In this document: one piece after another, positions 44,699 to 53,869 of the stretch | How the letters are laid out: every line of letters begins with the position of its first letter | Position numbering within the stretch: the first letter of the stretch is position 1 | NCBI GenBank assembly: GCA_963805325.1 | Contig: CAWDTS010000004.1 | Location: 372,001-436,000 of the forward strand | Origin: DASWJZ01 sp963805325 | GTDB lineage: Bacteria > Pseudomonadota > Alphaproteobacteria > Rhizobiales > Afifellaceae | Direction of reading: 5' to 3' | Length of the DNA stretch: 64,000 bases | Notes under the pieces: model-generated | Database searches by the model: none | Told to the model about the DNA's origin: nothing | What the model saw: the letters and a program-made list of their open reading frames with translations, nothing else | Made by a program: the position numbers and the translations under genes

Positions 44699-45732
44699 TC
44701 AATGAGACATAGATGCTGTTTTCTGATCGCGGCTTGCTGCGCAGGATGAGGTGTCGCTCCGCGCCAGTCGGGACCTGGTCAGTCGTTCGCTCAGCCCCCA
44801 AAGGCGTTCGGCAAGCTCCCGATCGATCGCGTAAGGGCGGACTCCAAGGCCCTGGCTGTCGGCCGGCACGACCGGGGCGACGTCGCAGTCTTCACAATAG
44901 AGCCCTCCGCGTCCGTCGAGCTGATGGCTGGTCGCGCACCACACAGTCGTCGCCGCACCTTGCTCGGAGCTCTTGATATAGTCCGCCGGATCTGTGAATG
45001 GCCGCCCGTTCGCGTCCGCGACAGGAATCGCCGCGATCTCTTCCGGCGAAAGGCTGCGAACTCAACCCGGTCGCGACGATCCGCCCCGGATGCACAGAAA
45101 ATGCGCGTACGCCATGGTCGGCACCGAGTGCGTCGAGCCAAACCGCGAAAAGCGCGTTGGCAGTCTTCGACTGGCCGTAGGCGACCCACCGATCGTAAGG
45201 ACGTCGTTCAAAATTCGGATCGTCAAAGTCGACGCCTGCGAATCGGTGGCCGCGTGAGGAAAGCGCGACTACGCGAGCCCCTTGCGCCTCCAGCAAGGCT
45301 GGCCAGAGACGGATCGCAAGTTGGAAATGACCAAGATGGTTCGTCGCAAACTGAGAACTCGTAACCCCGCGCATCCCGCGCGAGAGGGCTCGCCATTATG
45401 CCGGCGTTGTTCACCAGAATGTGCAGATGACGGCGCGAGCCCAAGAACCGTTCGGCAAAGGAGTCGATCGACGCCGGGTCGATCAAATCGAGTGGAGCCA
45501 CCTCAACGCCGCGGAGAGACCCAAGGCCCTCCGACGCGCGCGCCGGGTGGCGAGCGCCGACAATGACTTCAGCTCCCGCAGAGACGAAGGCACGAGTCGT
45601 CTCCAGGCCGATACCCGATGCACCGCCCGTTACGATCGCGACCCGGCCGGTCAGGTCGAGCCCCGCGACAACCTCGGCTGCCGTCGTCCCGAAATCGAAC
45701 TCGGAGCCAAGCGGAGTCTGGGTATCGCTCAT
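44699..45732 (-). pseudogene. Short-chain dehydrogenase/reductase, two +1 frameshifts
   Basis: Three frames joined give one SDR of about 343 residues. It has VAIVTGGASGIGLETTRAF (nucleotide-binding), ILVNNAGIM, RVVALSSRGHR with catalytic Ser, YGQSKTAN with Tyr-x-x-x-Lys, and VHPGRIVATGL. Extra bases lie near 45356 (GYE/SQFATNHLG) and 45054 (SSQ/LSPEEIAA). The protein is close to retinol-dehydrogenase-like or oxidoreductase SDRs. The stop of the neighbouring hydrolase lies 5 bases upstream, so it ends an operon of hydrolases. Confidence 0.8.
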
Positions 45733-45737
45733 TGCAA

Positions 45738-46797
45738 TCAGCTGCCCGCAACGTCGATCACGGCCTGGGCAAAGGCGCGCGGTGCCTCCTGCGGAAGGTT
45801 ATGACCGATGCCGCCGCTGATGATCCGGTGCTCGTATTTGCCCGTGAACTTCTTTGCGTACGCGTCAGGCTCCGGGTGCGGCGCGCCGTTGGCGTCGCCC
45901 TCCAGCGTAATCGTGGGCACGCTGATGACTGGTGCCTGCGCGAGGCGGGCTTCGAGAGCGTCGTAGCGCGCTTCACCCTCCGCCAGCCCGAGCCGCCAGC
46001 GGTAATTATGAACGACGATATCGACGTGATCTGGATTGTCTAGTGAGGCTGCGCTCCGCTCGAAGATGCCGTCGTCGAACGTCCATTGCGGTGAGGCGAG
46101 CTGCCAGATGAGCCGCGCGAAGTCGCGCGTGTATTTTGCATAGCCGGCGCGGCCACGCTCCGTCGCGAAGTAGTACCTGGTACCACCATTGCAGCTCTGC
46201 CTTCGGCGGCAGCGGCATCGCCCCGGCTTTCTGACTGCCGATGAGATAGCCGCTGACGGAGACCATCGCCTCGCAGCGCTCGGGCCAAAGTGCCGCGACG
46301 ATGTTCGCCGAGCGGGCGCCCCAGTCGCAGCCGCCGACGACAGCGCGCTCGATGCCGAGTGCGTCCATCAGCGCGATTGCGTCGACGGCGACCGCCGATT
46401 GCTGACCGTTCCGAACCGCGTCAGCTGAAAGGAAACGCGTCGGACCGTAGCCGCGGAGATAGGGCACGATCACGCGATACCCGTGCGCCGCGACGAGCGG
46501 AGCTGCTTCGGCGTAGGTATGGATGTCGTACGGCCAGCCATGCAAGAGAATGACCGCCGGCGCATCCGCCGGACCGAGGTCGGCGTAGCCGACGCTGAGC
46601 ACGCCGGCATCGATCTGCTTCAGAGGACCGAACGACGCGCCCGGTCCCACGCTCGCAGCAGACATCGGCTTCTCCTGTTGGGCCGCCGCCGCCGTGGTCA
46701 TCAATCCAAGCTGAGCGGCTGCGATTGTCATCGCGGCGCCACCGAAGAACCGGCGGCGACGCAGATCAATCTCGGCCATGAACTCGGGCTCGTTCAT
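45738..46797 (-). pseudogene. Alpha/beta hydrolase (Tat-exported), one +1 frameshift
   Basis: With one base removed at 46176-46177 the frame gives about 352 residues. It has a twin-arginine-type signal (RRRRFFGGAAMTIAAAQLG), VILLHGWPYDIHTYAEAAP, nucleophile Asp in VVGGCDWGARSAN and a late SGGIGHNLPQEAP with catalytic His. It resembles haloalkane dehalogenase/epoxide-hydrolase-like enzymes. It is followed closely by the SDR gene and preceded by the epoxide hydrolase gene in the same direction. Confidence 0.8.
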
Positions 46798-46832
46798 TTG
46801 GAGTCCGTTCTTCGTCGGTGCGCCGTTTGGCG

Positions 46833-48149
46833 TCAGGCGGGCTTGCGCAGCGATTTGAAGGTCGCGCGCACGTCGGACACGAAGAGCTCGGGCTGCTCCC
46901 ACGCTGCGAAGTGCGTGCCTTTGGGATGGTTGCCGTAGTGGGCGAGCTGCGGATACGCCTTTTCCGCCCAGCTCCTCGGCGCCTGGTAGATCTCCTCGGC
47001 AAAGGCACTGACGCCGACCGGAAGCGTGACGCCCCGCACGTCGAAGAAGCCGCCTGCCGGCAGATTATGCGCCGTGTCCCAGTAGAGCTGCGCCGAGGAG
47101 ATCGCGGTGTTCGTCAGCCAGTAGAGCGTGATGTTGTCGAGGACGTCGTCGCGGGAGAGACCCTCCGTCTGTCCGTCGAAGACGCGGGCGATCATCCGGT
47201 AGCTGCGAATGTCGTGGTCGAGCATCCACGCCGCGAGGCCGACCGGCGAGTCGACGAGCCCGTAAAGCGTCTGCGGGCGGTTGTTCATCTCGATGGCATA
47301 GCCGAGGCCGTTCTTGTAGAAATCATCGAGCTGATCCCAGGCATGCTTTTCCTCGGGCGACAGGCCGGCGGGCGGCGGTCCGCCTGCGGACAGCGCCTTC
47401 GAGACATCGGCTGGAACTGTGGCCGCCATGTTGGTGTGAATGCCGAGCAATCCCGGCGGCTGCTGCAGGGCCATCACCTCCGAAATGGCATTGCCCCAGT
47501 CGCCGCCCTGCGCCACGTAGCTCGAGTAGCCGAGACGCTTCATGAGCGTCGCCCAGGCCTTAGCGATTGTGACCGGATTCCATCCGGGCTTCGTCGGCTT
47601 GCCGGAGAAGCCGTAGCCCGGCAGAGACGGGATCACGAGATGGAAGGCGTCTGCCGCGCTGCCGCCCTGGGCGGTCGGATCGGTCAGCGGCTCGATGATC
47701 TTCATTTGCTCGATGATCGAGCCGGGCCATCCATGCGTCACGATCATCGGCAAGGCGTTTTCGTGCTTGGAACGCACGTGGACGAAGTGGATGTCGAGGC
47801 CGTCGATTTCGGTGACGAAGTGGGGCAGGGCTTTCAACTGCGCTTCGCAGCGGCTCCAGTCGTAGTCGGTTGCCCAGTACTGTGCGAGCTTCTGCATCGT
47901 CGCGAGCCGCACACCCTGCGTGTCGTCGGCGACCGTTTCCGGATCTGGCCATCGCGTTGCCGCGACGCGCCGGCGAAGCTCGGCGACATCATCCTGCGGG
48001 AAGGTGACGGTGAAGGGGCGGATCTCCTCGGACGCCGCTGCTGGTTCGGCCGAGGCGAGAATGCCACCTCCCGATGAGGCAGCAAGCAGTGCGGTAGCCG
48101 AAGTGGCGAGAAAGTCGCGCCGATTCGGCGCGGGCAGTTGAGGGGACAT
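46833..48149 (-). CDS. Epoxide hydrolase-family protein (Tat signal)
   Basis: The 438-residue protein has a Tat signal (NRRDFLATSATALLAAS), the N-terminal EHN domain (FTVTFPQDDVAELRRRVAATRWPDPE), then an alpha/beta hydrolase with MIVTHGWPGSIIEQ (oxyanion hole), nucleophile Asp in AQGGDWGN, a Tyr-rich lid and His in GTHFAAWEQPELF. Juvenile-hormone/soluble-type epoxide hydrolases share this layout. I chose the ATG at 48147-48149. Shared-motif copy A lies 100 bases upstream. Confidence 0.88.
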   Translation of the reverse strand: MSPQLPAPNRRDFLATSATALLAASSGGGILASAEPAAASEEIRPFTVTFPQDDVAELRRRVAATRWPDPETVADDTQGVRLATMQKLAQYWATDYDWSRCEAQLKALPHFVTEIDGLDIHFVHVRSKHENALPMIVTHGWPGSIIEQMKIIEPLTDPTAQGGSAADAFHLVIPSLPGYGFSGKPTKPGWNPVTIAKAWATLMKRLGYSSYVAQGGDWGNAISEVMALQQPPGLLGIHTNMAATVPADVSKALSAGGPPPAGLSPEEKHAWDQLDDFYKNGLGYAIEMNNRPQTLYGLVDSPVGLAAWMLDHDIRSYRMIARVFDGQTEGLSRDDVLDNITLYWLTNTAISSAQLYWDTAHNLPAGGFFDVRGVTLPVGVSAFAEEIYQAPRSWAEKAYPQLAHYGNHPKGTHFAAWEQPELFVSDVRATFKSLRKPA

Positions 48150-48233
48150 GACCAACCTCCTTGGACCGGGCCTCGGTCGCATTCGCCGGCAGGGCCGGGT
48201 GGGATCACGCCACACGCTTCGGGCGCTCTCTAT

Positions 48234-48272
48234 TGGACGTTGGTATCGACGATACGTTGGTATCGACCAGCA
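48234..48272 (-). promoter_or_regulatory. Shared motif copy A (upstream of epoxide hydrolase)
   Basis: Read toward the gene it contains GTATCGTCGATACCAACGTC. The palindrome GTATCG-A-CGATAC is perfect at 48243-48255, and a further GGTATCG lies next to it at 48259-48265. The site is about 100 bases from the epoxide hydrolase ATG and just beyond the 3' end of the FixJ gene. Confidence 0.6.
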
Positions 48273-48291
48273 TCGGCGGAGCCGGAGGCGC

Positions 48292-48921
48292 CTATCCGCC
48301 GTTTCTCATGGCCGGTCCGACCTTGGCGTTCATCGCCACGAGCTCAACAAGCGAGCGGGCCATCATCTTGCGCATCACCTGCCCGCGATGGGCCTTCACG
48401 GTGATCTCGCTGATGCCGAGCTCGAACCCGACCTGCTTGTTCAACAGGCCCGTGACGACAAGCGCCATCACCTGACGCTCTCGGCGGCTGAGGGAGGCGT
48501 AGCGATCGCGCAGGTCGCGGACCTCCGCCTCTTGATCCAGGCCGGCGCGGCTGCGGGCGATGGCCTCCTTGATGGCACCCAGGAGGACGTCGTCGCCGAA
48601 CGGCTTGATCAGGAACTCGGCGGCCCCCCCCTTCATGGCGCGAACCGACATCGGCACGTCGCCATACCCGGTGATGAAGATTATCGGTATCTCCATGCGC
48701 TGGGTGGCCAGGCGGGTCTGAAGATCGAGCCCGCTGAGGTCCGGCAGATTCACGTCGAGGATCAGGCAGCTGGGGGCCAGATCGCGCGGATGCGCAAGAA
48801 ACCCTTGGGCGGAGGAGAAGGTCTCGACGTCCCATCCTTCGTTGCGAAGGAGCGCTTCCAGGGCTTCTCGAACGGACAAATCGTCATCGACGATGTAGAC
48901 GATCGGATCTGTAGGCGACAT
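48292..48921 (-). CDS. FixJ-family response regulator
   Basis: The 209-residue two-domain regulator has an intact receiver (VYIVDDDLSVREAL, phospho-acceptor in LILDVNLPDLSG, Thr in FITGYGDVPMSV, Lys in FLIKPFGDD) and a LuxR helix-turn-helix (LSRRERQVMALVVTGLLNKQVGFELGISEITVKAHRG). It is the last gene of a leftward operon with a MEDS protein, a large histidine kinase and a receiver-only protein, so it is the likely transcriptional output of that kinase. I chose the ATG at 48919-48921. Confidence 0.9.
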   Translation of the reverse strand: MSPTDPIVYIVDDDLSVREALEALLRNEGWDVETFSSAQGFLAHPRDLAPSCLILDVNLPDLSGLDLQTRLATQRMEIPIIFITGYGDVPMSVRAMKGGAAEFLIKPFGDDVLLGAIKEAIARSRAGLDQEAEVRDLRDRYASLSRRERQVMALVVTGLLNKQVGFELGISEITVKAHRGQVMRKMMARSLVELVAMNAKVGPAMRNGG

Positions 48922-48995
48922 CGTAGACCACTCCGACGCGCGGTCCGTGGCAATCAAAAGCCTCATGCCCATCCTCCTTTAGGTCAGAGGCAAAA

Positions 48996-49382
48996 TTACG
49001 GCGGCTCACCATTCGCCGCGGGGAGGGCAGCGTTGAGCGCACCCAGCAACGCTGTTTCGCTGAATGGCTTGAACAGACAATCCACCGCGCCTTGCGCGAG
49101 TAGCCGAGGACGGACCGTCTCGTCTCGAAGCGCGGTGATGAAAACGACGGGAATATCCAGTCCGCGCCGCGTCAGCTCATTTTTGAGATCAGGACCCGAC
49201 ATGCCCGGCATGGCGATGTCCAAGATGAGGCACCTCGTCTTGCTGACATGGTCCGAGGCCAGAAATTCTTCAGCGGACGCGAACGCCTGTACCGAGAAAC
49301 GAAGCTCCCTGAGCAAGTCCGGTAGCGACTCGCGCACAAACTCGTCGTCATCAACAATTGTAACGAGGGGGCGCGAGCTCAT
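48996..49382 (-). CDS. Receiver-only response regulator
   Basis: The 128-residue receiver has complete chemistry: VDDDEFVRESLPDLL, phospho-acceptor in CLILDIAMPGMSG, Thr in FITALRDE and Lys in LFKPFSE. Its ATG overlaps the kinase stop codon (TAATG), so both are co-translated. A near-identical paralogue lies on the opposite side of the operon at 53447-53825. It may act as a phosphate sink or intermediate between the kinase and the FixJ protein. Confidence 0.88.
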   Translation of the reverse strand: MSSRPLVTIVDDDEFVRESLPDLLRELRFSVQAFASAEEFLASDHVSKTRCLILDIAMPGMSGPDLKNELTRRGLDIPVVFITALRDETVRPRLLAQGAVDCLFKPFSETALLGALNAALPAANGEPP

Positions 49383-52300
49383 TATGCGTTTTCCACTGCT
49401 CGTCGGTTGGCCGCCTCGGGTGCCTCCGCAAACCCCGGAATCTGTCCGGCGTCACAAGGGATAGAAAAAGCGAATGTTGCGCCTGGGCCGTCGTTCCGGG
49501 TCGCCCATATGCGTCCCTGGTGATGCTCGACGATCGAGCGGCTGACAGAGAGCCCAATTCCCATTCCACCGATCTTTGTTGTGTAGAAAGCGTCGAATAG
49601 CGTGTTTATGGAGGTCGGATCGATGCCGACGCCAGTGTCCTTCACTCTGAGGCGAACGTCCCCGTTCTCGTCATTTTCGGTCCTCACGACGATCTGCCTG
49701 GGTCGGTCTTCAATCATCTTCATCGCGTCGGATGCATTCAGGATAAGATTCAGGATCACCTGCTGAAGTTGGACCCGGTCGCCGGCGACCGGTGGCAGGT
49801 CGCTTGCAAGGTCGCTCTGCAGGACGACGCGATTTCTCTGAAGCTCGCTCCAGGTGAGGGCAATCACTTCGCGCGCTGCCTCGTTCAGGTCCACCATCTC
49901 CGTCGTTGGTGTCTTCTTGCTGAACAGGGCGCGCAGACGCGTGATGACGTCAGAGGCGCGGTTCCCGTCGCGGATGGTGCGCCGCGCGGTCTCTAGCGCG
50001 CCGACGACGTTGGGCGGATCGGCGGAGAGCATACGCACACACGTATTCGCGTTTGTGACGATGCCAGCGAGCGGCTGGTTGACTTCGTGCGCGATTGAGG
50101 CTGCCAGCGTGCTGAGGCTTGTGGCCCTCGCAACGTGAGCCAACTCGGATCGGGCCCTGTCCAGCGCCTCCTCCGCAAAGCGATACTCCGTGATATCCTG
50201 GACCGATGCCAGGCATTCCGGTCGACCATCCTGGTGACGGATGACCTGACCAATAGTGCGGACGTGTTTGACCCTGCCGTCAGGCATTTGAAGTCGAACC
50301 TCGTAGTCGAGGTCACCGCCACCAGATCGAATACGGGTCATCTGTTCCGCCATATGTTGGCGGTCCTCCGGATGAGTGCGATCGCGAATCTGTTCAAGAG
50401 TGACGACCGCATTCGGATCGAACTCGAAGATTCGGCGGAGCCCCTCCGAAAAAGCGAGCTCTTCCATTTCGAGGCGCCATGCAAATGCGCCCGTCGAGCT
50501 CAGTCTTTCGCCTTCGGCCAGGAGAGTCTCGCTTCGCCTGAGCGCCGTCTCGATCCGGTTGCGCTCGATTGCAATGCTCGCCAGATGCGTGGCGTGCGCG
50601 ATCAGGCTTTGGTGGTGCGGCGAAGGCCTCGCTGGTTGGCGCTGGTAGATGCAAAACGTCCCGAGAACGTGTCCTTCTCTGGTGCATATCGGCGTGCTCC
50701 AGACCGACCTCACACCGTGCTTCAGAGCATGGTCGCGAACATAGGATTTGCGCCAGCGGACGTCCGACTCGAGATCCTCGGCGATTACTTGGATGTTCTC
50801 GTGGGCGGCTGCCCCACAGGGGAGAAGTTCAGGGCTGACAGGCACCCCCGCAACCGGAGTCGTATAGCTGGCCGGAAGAGAGGGGGCGACGGCATATTCG
50901 AATGACGGGCCACTCCAATCGATCGGGTGGACATCGCAGAGACAGTCGGGGGCGGCCTCTTCGATCATCTTGCACAGCGCGCTGAGCACTTCCTTGAGCG
51001 AACAACCGGAGGCCATCATCTCCAAGACGTGCTTCTCGTCCGCGAGATTGGTCTCCGCGCGCTTTCGGTCTTCGATGTCGACGTTTGTCCCGTACCACTT
51101 GATTATGTTCCCACCCTCGTCGCGCAGCGGGTTGGCGAGGAATAGGAACCAGCGATAGACGCCGTCGGACCGGCGCATGCGCGCCTCCGTTTGGACCGGC
51201 GTGCCGGAAACGAGCGACTCTCGCCAGATCTCGGCCAGGCCGCTCGCATCGTCCGGATGAATGACTGTCGCCCAGCCCCATCCCTCCGCCTCGCTCGCCG
51301 TCATGCCCGCGTAGTCCAGCCAGCGACGGCTGAGGAAATCGCAATATCCGTCCGGCCGGGTCGACCAAGCCGTCGCAGGGAGCGTGTTGATGATTTCGCG
51401 CAGCCTGACTTCGCTCGCCTGCAGCGCCTGTTCGGCGCGCTTCCGGTCGTCGACATCCGTCAGGAGTACGTAAAAGCACGTGACACGGCCGGACCCGTCC
51501 CGAATTGGAATGCCACGGTGATCGAACCAGCGATAGGTTCCGTCATGGCGCCTCAGCCGCTGTTCGATGACATAAGGAATGCCCGCCGAAATCGAGCTTG
51601 CAAAGATTTCGGCGACATGCGGCATGTCATCGGGGTGAATCGTGCCGTTGGTGCCCCAGTCCCTGAGGTCTTCAAGCGATTGGCCGGTGTATTCCAGGAT
51701 CTGTCGATTGATTGTCTCAATGTCCCCGTCTGACCCGATAATGGCCACCAGGCCGGGGATGCCGTCGATGACAGAGCGCGCACGTAGCTCGTTTTCGCGC
51801 AGCGCTTCTTCCGCGCGCCGGCGCTCTACGATCTCCCGCTGCAGGGTTTTGTTGGCGTCCGCCAGCTCGTTCGTCCTCTGCGCGACGCGCCGTTCGAGAT
51901 TGGTGGCGATTTCCCTCTGCGCGCTTAGAAGACGCGCCTCATGAAGGGCGATGGCTGCCTCGTTTGCCGCGGCGCGGAGAAGGAGCGCTTCGCTCTGCGC
52001 TGGGAAGTCGCGACGCGACGATGCGGCAACCAGCACACCAGAATCGTTCTGCAGGCCCAGCCGTAGCGAAACAATCGACACGTCTTGTGCCCCTACGGAC
52101 CGCCGCGCCGGCGAAGGCGTTCCCTGCGAGCTATCGCCGATCAATTCTTTCACGGCCGCGCTGACATCGCTCACTGACAGGCGAGCGCCCTGAGCGACCC
52201 GAACTATCGCCGGCGCGGGCTGACCGTCAGACACCCCGAATCGGGCATAGGCAAAATCCAAGCCGAGCATCGCCAGCAGAGCGTCCAATAGGGTGGAAAA

Positions 52301-52441
52301 AATCTGCGCGGGCTCACTACCGCTCCACATTGCCGGGAGCGCAAGCAGGCTCACCATGTCGTTCATGCAGCGCTGAAGGTACTTGGTTTCCGCGGTTTGA
52401 TCCGCGCGCCCCTCCCCGCCGAGCTTCAGGGGGATGCTCAC
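49382..52441 (-). CDS. Multi-sensor histidine kinase (GAF-PAS-PAS-GAF-PAS)
   Basis: The 1019-residue cytosolic kinase lacks membrane segments. Order: GAF-like (about 45-170), coiled coil (175-220), PAS/PAC (220-345; GTIHPDDMPHVAEIF), PAS/PAC (350-470; ATVIHPDDASGLAEIW), GAF (480-650; CDVHPIDWSG), PAS (660-780), HisKA with phospho-accepting His in SIAHEVNQPLAGI near 800, and a HATPase domain (NLILNASDAM, VKDTGVGIDP, GGMGIGLSVSRSIV). The C-terminal half resembles FixL/TodS-type kinases. It starts within the MEDS gene stop (ATGA). Confidence 0.92.
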   Translation of the reverse strand: MSIPLKLGGEGRADQTAETKYLQRCMNDMVSLLALPAMWSGSEPAQIFSTLLDALLAMLGLDFAYARFGVSDGQPAPAIVRVAQGARLSVSDVSAAVKELIGDSSQGTPSPARRSVGAQDVSIVSLRLGLQNDSGVLVAASSRRDFPAQSEALLLRAAANEAAIALHEARLLSAQREIATNLERRVAQRTNELADANKTLQREIVERRRAEEALRENELRARSVIDGIPGLVAIIGSDGDIETINRQILEYTGQSLEDLRDWGTNGTIHPDDMPHVAEIFASSISAGIPYVIEQRLRRHDGTYRWFDHRGIPIRDGSGRVTCFYVLLTDVDDRKRAEQALQASEVRLREIINTLPATAWSTRPDGYCDFLSRRWLDYAGMTASEAEGWGWATVIHPDDASGLAEIWRESLVSGTPVQTEARMRRSDGVYRWFLFLANPLRDEGGNIIKWYGTNVDIEDRKRAETNLADEKHVLEMMASGCSLKEVLSALCKMIEEAAPDCLCDVHPIDWSGPSFEYAVAPSLPASYTTPVAGVPVSPELLPCGAAAHENIQVIAEDLESDVRWRKSYVRDHALKHGVRSVWSTPICTREGHVLGTFCIYQRQPARPSPHHQSLIAHATHLASIAIERNRIETALRRSETLLAEGERLSSTGAFAWRLEMEELAFSEGLRRIFEFDPNAVVTLEQIRDRTHPEDRQHMAEQMTRIRSGGGDLDYEVRLQMPDGRVKHVRTIGQVIRHQDGRPECLASVQDITEYRFAEEALDRARSELAHVARATSLSTLAASIAHEVNQPLAGIVTNANTCVRMLSADPPNVVGALETARRTIRDGNRASDVITRLRALFSKKTPTTEMVDLNEAAREVIALTWSELQRNRVVLQSDLASDLPPVAGDRVQLQQVILNLILNASDAMKMIEDRPRQIVVRTENDENGDVRLRVKDTGVGIDPTSINTLFDAFYTTKIGGMGIGLSVSRSIVEHHQGRIWATRNDGPGATFAFSIPCDAGQIPGFAEAPEAANRRAVENA

Positions 52442-53067
52442 TGCCCCGCTCTTCGTGCGCGCAATTCGCGAAGGAACTCACTCGGAGGCATAAAGAACGG
52501 GTTCTGGTGGAGGACGCCGCCGACGATGACCATCGGATGGGTCCTCATGATGTCGATCACCGTGTCTCCGCCGAACTTCGCGAGATCGTAGACGCAGATC
52601 ACCGCGTCGTCGTGGCGCCGCCATACGCCGTTTACCCGCGTTTCGAATTCCACAAGATCATCAATAACCGACCGGTCGTCGGCGGCCCAATCCATCTGAC
52701 AGACGATGCGGCTCAACGGATAACCGTCCGCGGCGTTTCCGGTCGCCAGTCGCTCGAACTCATCGAGCATGCGGTCCTGATCAAAATGGCCGTCGCAGAG
52801 ATATGCGTCGGTGTTGGCGCGCAGCTCGAACTGGCCGCTCTGGATGGCTCCAACCGTGTCGATGCCAGTCTCGGCCAGCCGCCGCAGGTGGTCTTCGCGT
52901 TGATCTGGATTGACCACGTGGACGGCCTTGTGACCACAGGCGAATCCGTCCTTGATGAAGGGAAGCAGCACGCGATACTTCTCATCCTCGCTATTAAAGA
53001 AAGCGCAGACGTGCCGGGTCTCCGCGAGCTCAGAGCCCGCAAATGGGATAGGAGTAGTGCTCCTCAT
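52438..53067 (-). CDS. MEDS-domain (DcmR-like) sensory protein
   Basis: The 209-residue protein consists of a MEDS domain (HVCAFFNSEDEKYRVLLPFIKDGFACGHKAVHVVNPDQRED, then YLCDGHFDQDRMLDEFERL and CVYDLAKFGGDTVIDIMRTHPMVIVGG). This domain was named from the dichloromethane regulator DcmR and is often linked to histidine kinases. It leads the kinase operon and probably feeds small-molecule or redox signals to it. I chose the ATG at 53065-53067. Confidence 0.88.
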   Translation of the reverse strand: MRSTTPIPFAGSELAETRHVCAFFNSEDEKYRVLLPFIKDGFACGHKAVHVVNPDQREDHLRRLAETGIDTVGAIQSGQFELRANTDAYLCDGHFDQDRMLDEFERLATGNAADGYPLSRIVCQMDWAADDRSVIDDLVEFETRVNGVWRRHDDAVICVYDLAKFGGDTVIDIMRTHPMVIVGGVLHQNPFFMPPSEFLRELRARRAGQ

Positions 53068-53446
53068 GGCAGGCGACCTCTTTCGCCTGGAGGGCGATGG
53101 TGCGGTCGATACATCGATGGCGGAGGTTGCCTCCACGGTCGATTCTTTCGTGACGGTCGCCCAGCGCAAAGCATGCGTCGCGGAGCCGCCAAGCGTCCAT
53201 GATACCTTAGTATTGTTCTCCGCGTATCGACCAGGCAGGATCGTGCTGCGGCCGTCAGGCTTACGGCGACGCGGTCCTGCTCCCAACACTGTCGCGCAAT
53301 TGATGCGATGGGAGGTGGCTGCTTCGGGCGGCGCCTGACGAACGGGCCGCCGGCACGAGGAGAGGTGACGATTTGATAGACATCAATGATCGACTGAGGG
53401 GATTTGATCGACTCTGCGTGCGGCTTGGAACGTAGCGGATATCTTG
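53068..53446. other. Divergent regulatory region of the MEDS operon
   Basis: The 379-base gap lies between the leftward MEDS-kinase operon and the rightward receiver gene. No gene is supported. It contains CCATGATACCTTAG near 53200, which resembles part of the shared motif but lacks half of it, so I do not count it as a copy. Confidence 0.4.
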
Positions 53447-53825
53447 ATGAAAGCACCTCGCCCCCTTGTGGCGGTCGTTGACGACGACGAGTTCAGTCCG
53501 CGAGTCGCTGCCTGACCTGCTCAAAGAGCTCGGCTTCAGGGCGCAAGCGTTCTCCTCGCCAGCAGCGTTTCTGGAGTCCGACCGTATCGACGAGATAGAG
53601 TGCCTTATCCTCGACATTGCGATGCCAGGCATGTCAGGCCCGAACCTGAAGCACGAATTGACAAGCCGCGGGTACAGGATTCCCGTGGTCTTCATTACCG
53701 CGCATCGTGATGAGGTCGACCGTTCCCGCCTGCTATCGGAGGGAGCAGTGGATTGTCTGTTCAAACCGTTCAGCGATTCCGCACTGCTCGGCGCGCTCAA
53801 CGCCGCACTTCCGGCGGACCCATAG
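53447..53825 (+). pseudogene. Receiver-only response regulator paralogue, one +1 frameshift
   Basis: The gene starts at the ATG 53447 (MKAPRPLVAVVDDDEF) and meets a frameshift at an extra A at 53495. Beyond it the frame reads VRESLPDLLKELGF, with CLILDIAMPGMSG, FITAHRDEVD and LFKPFSD. The paralogue at 48996-49382 reads through VDDDEFVRESLPDLL without a break, which locates the extra base precisely. The two copies flank the kinase operon. Confidence 0.82.
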
Positions 53826-53869
53826 GATGTACCTCAACTGAACACGGCCCTGTCGAGCGACGTGTGGAG

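Noticed and set aside
53195..53215. CCATGATACCTTAG upstream of the MEDS operon as a seventh motif copy
   Set aside because: Only one half matches; nine central bases of the motif are missing.
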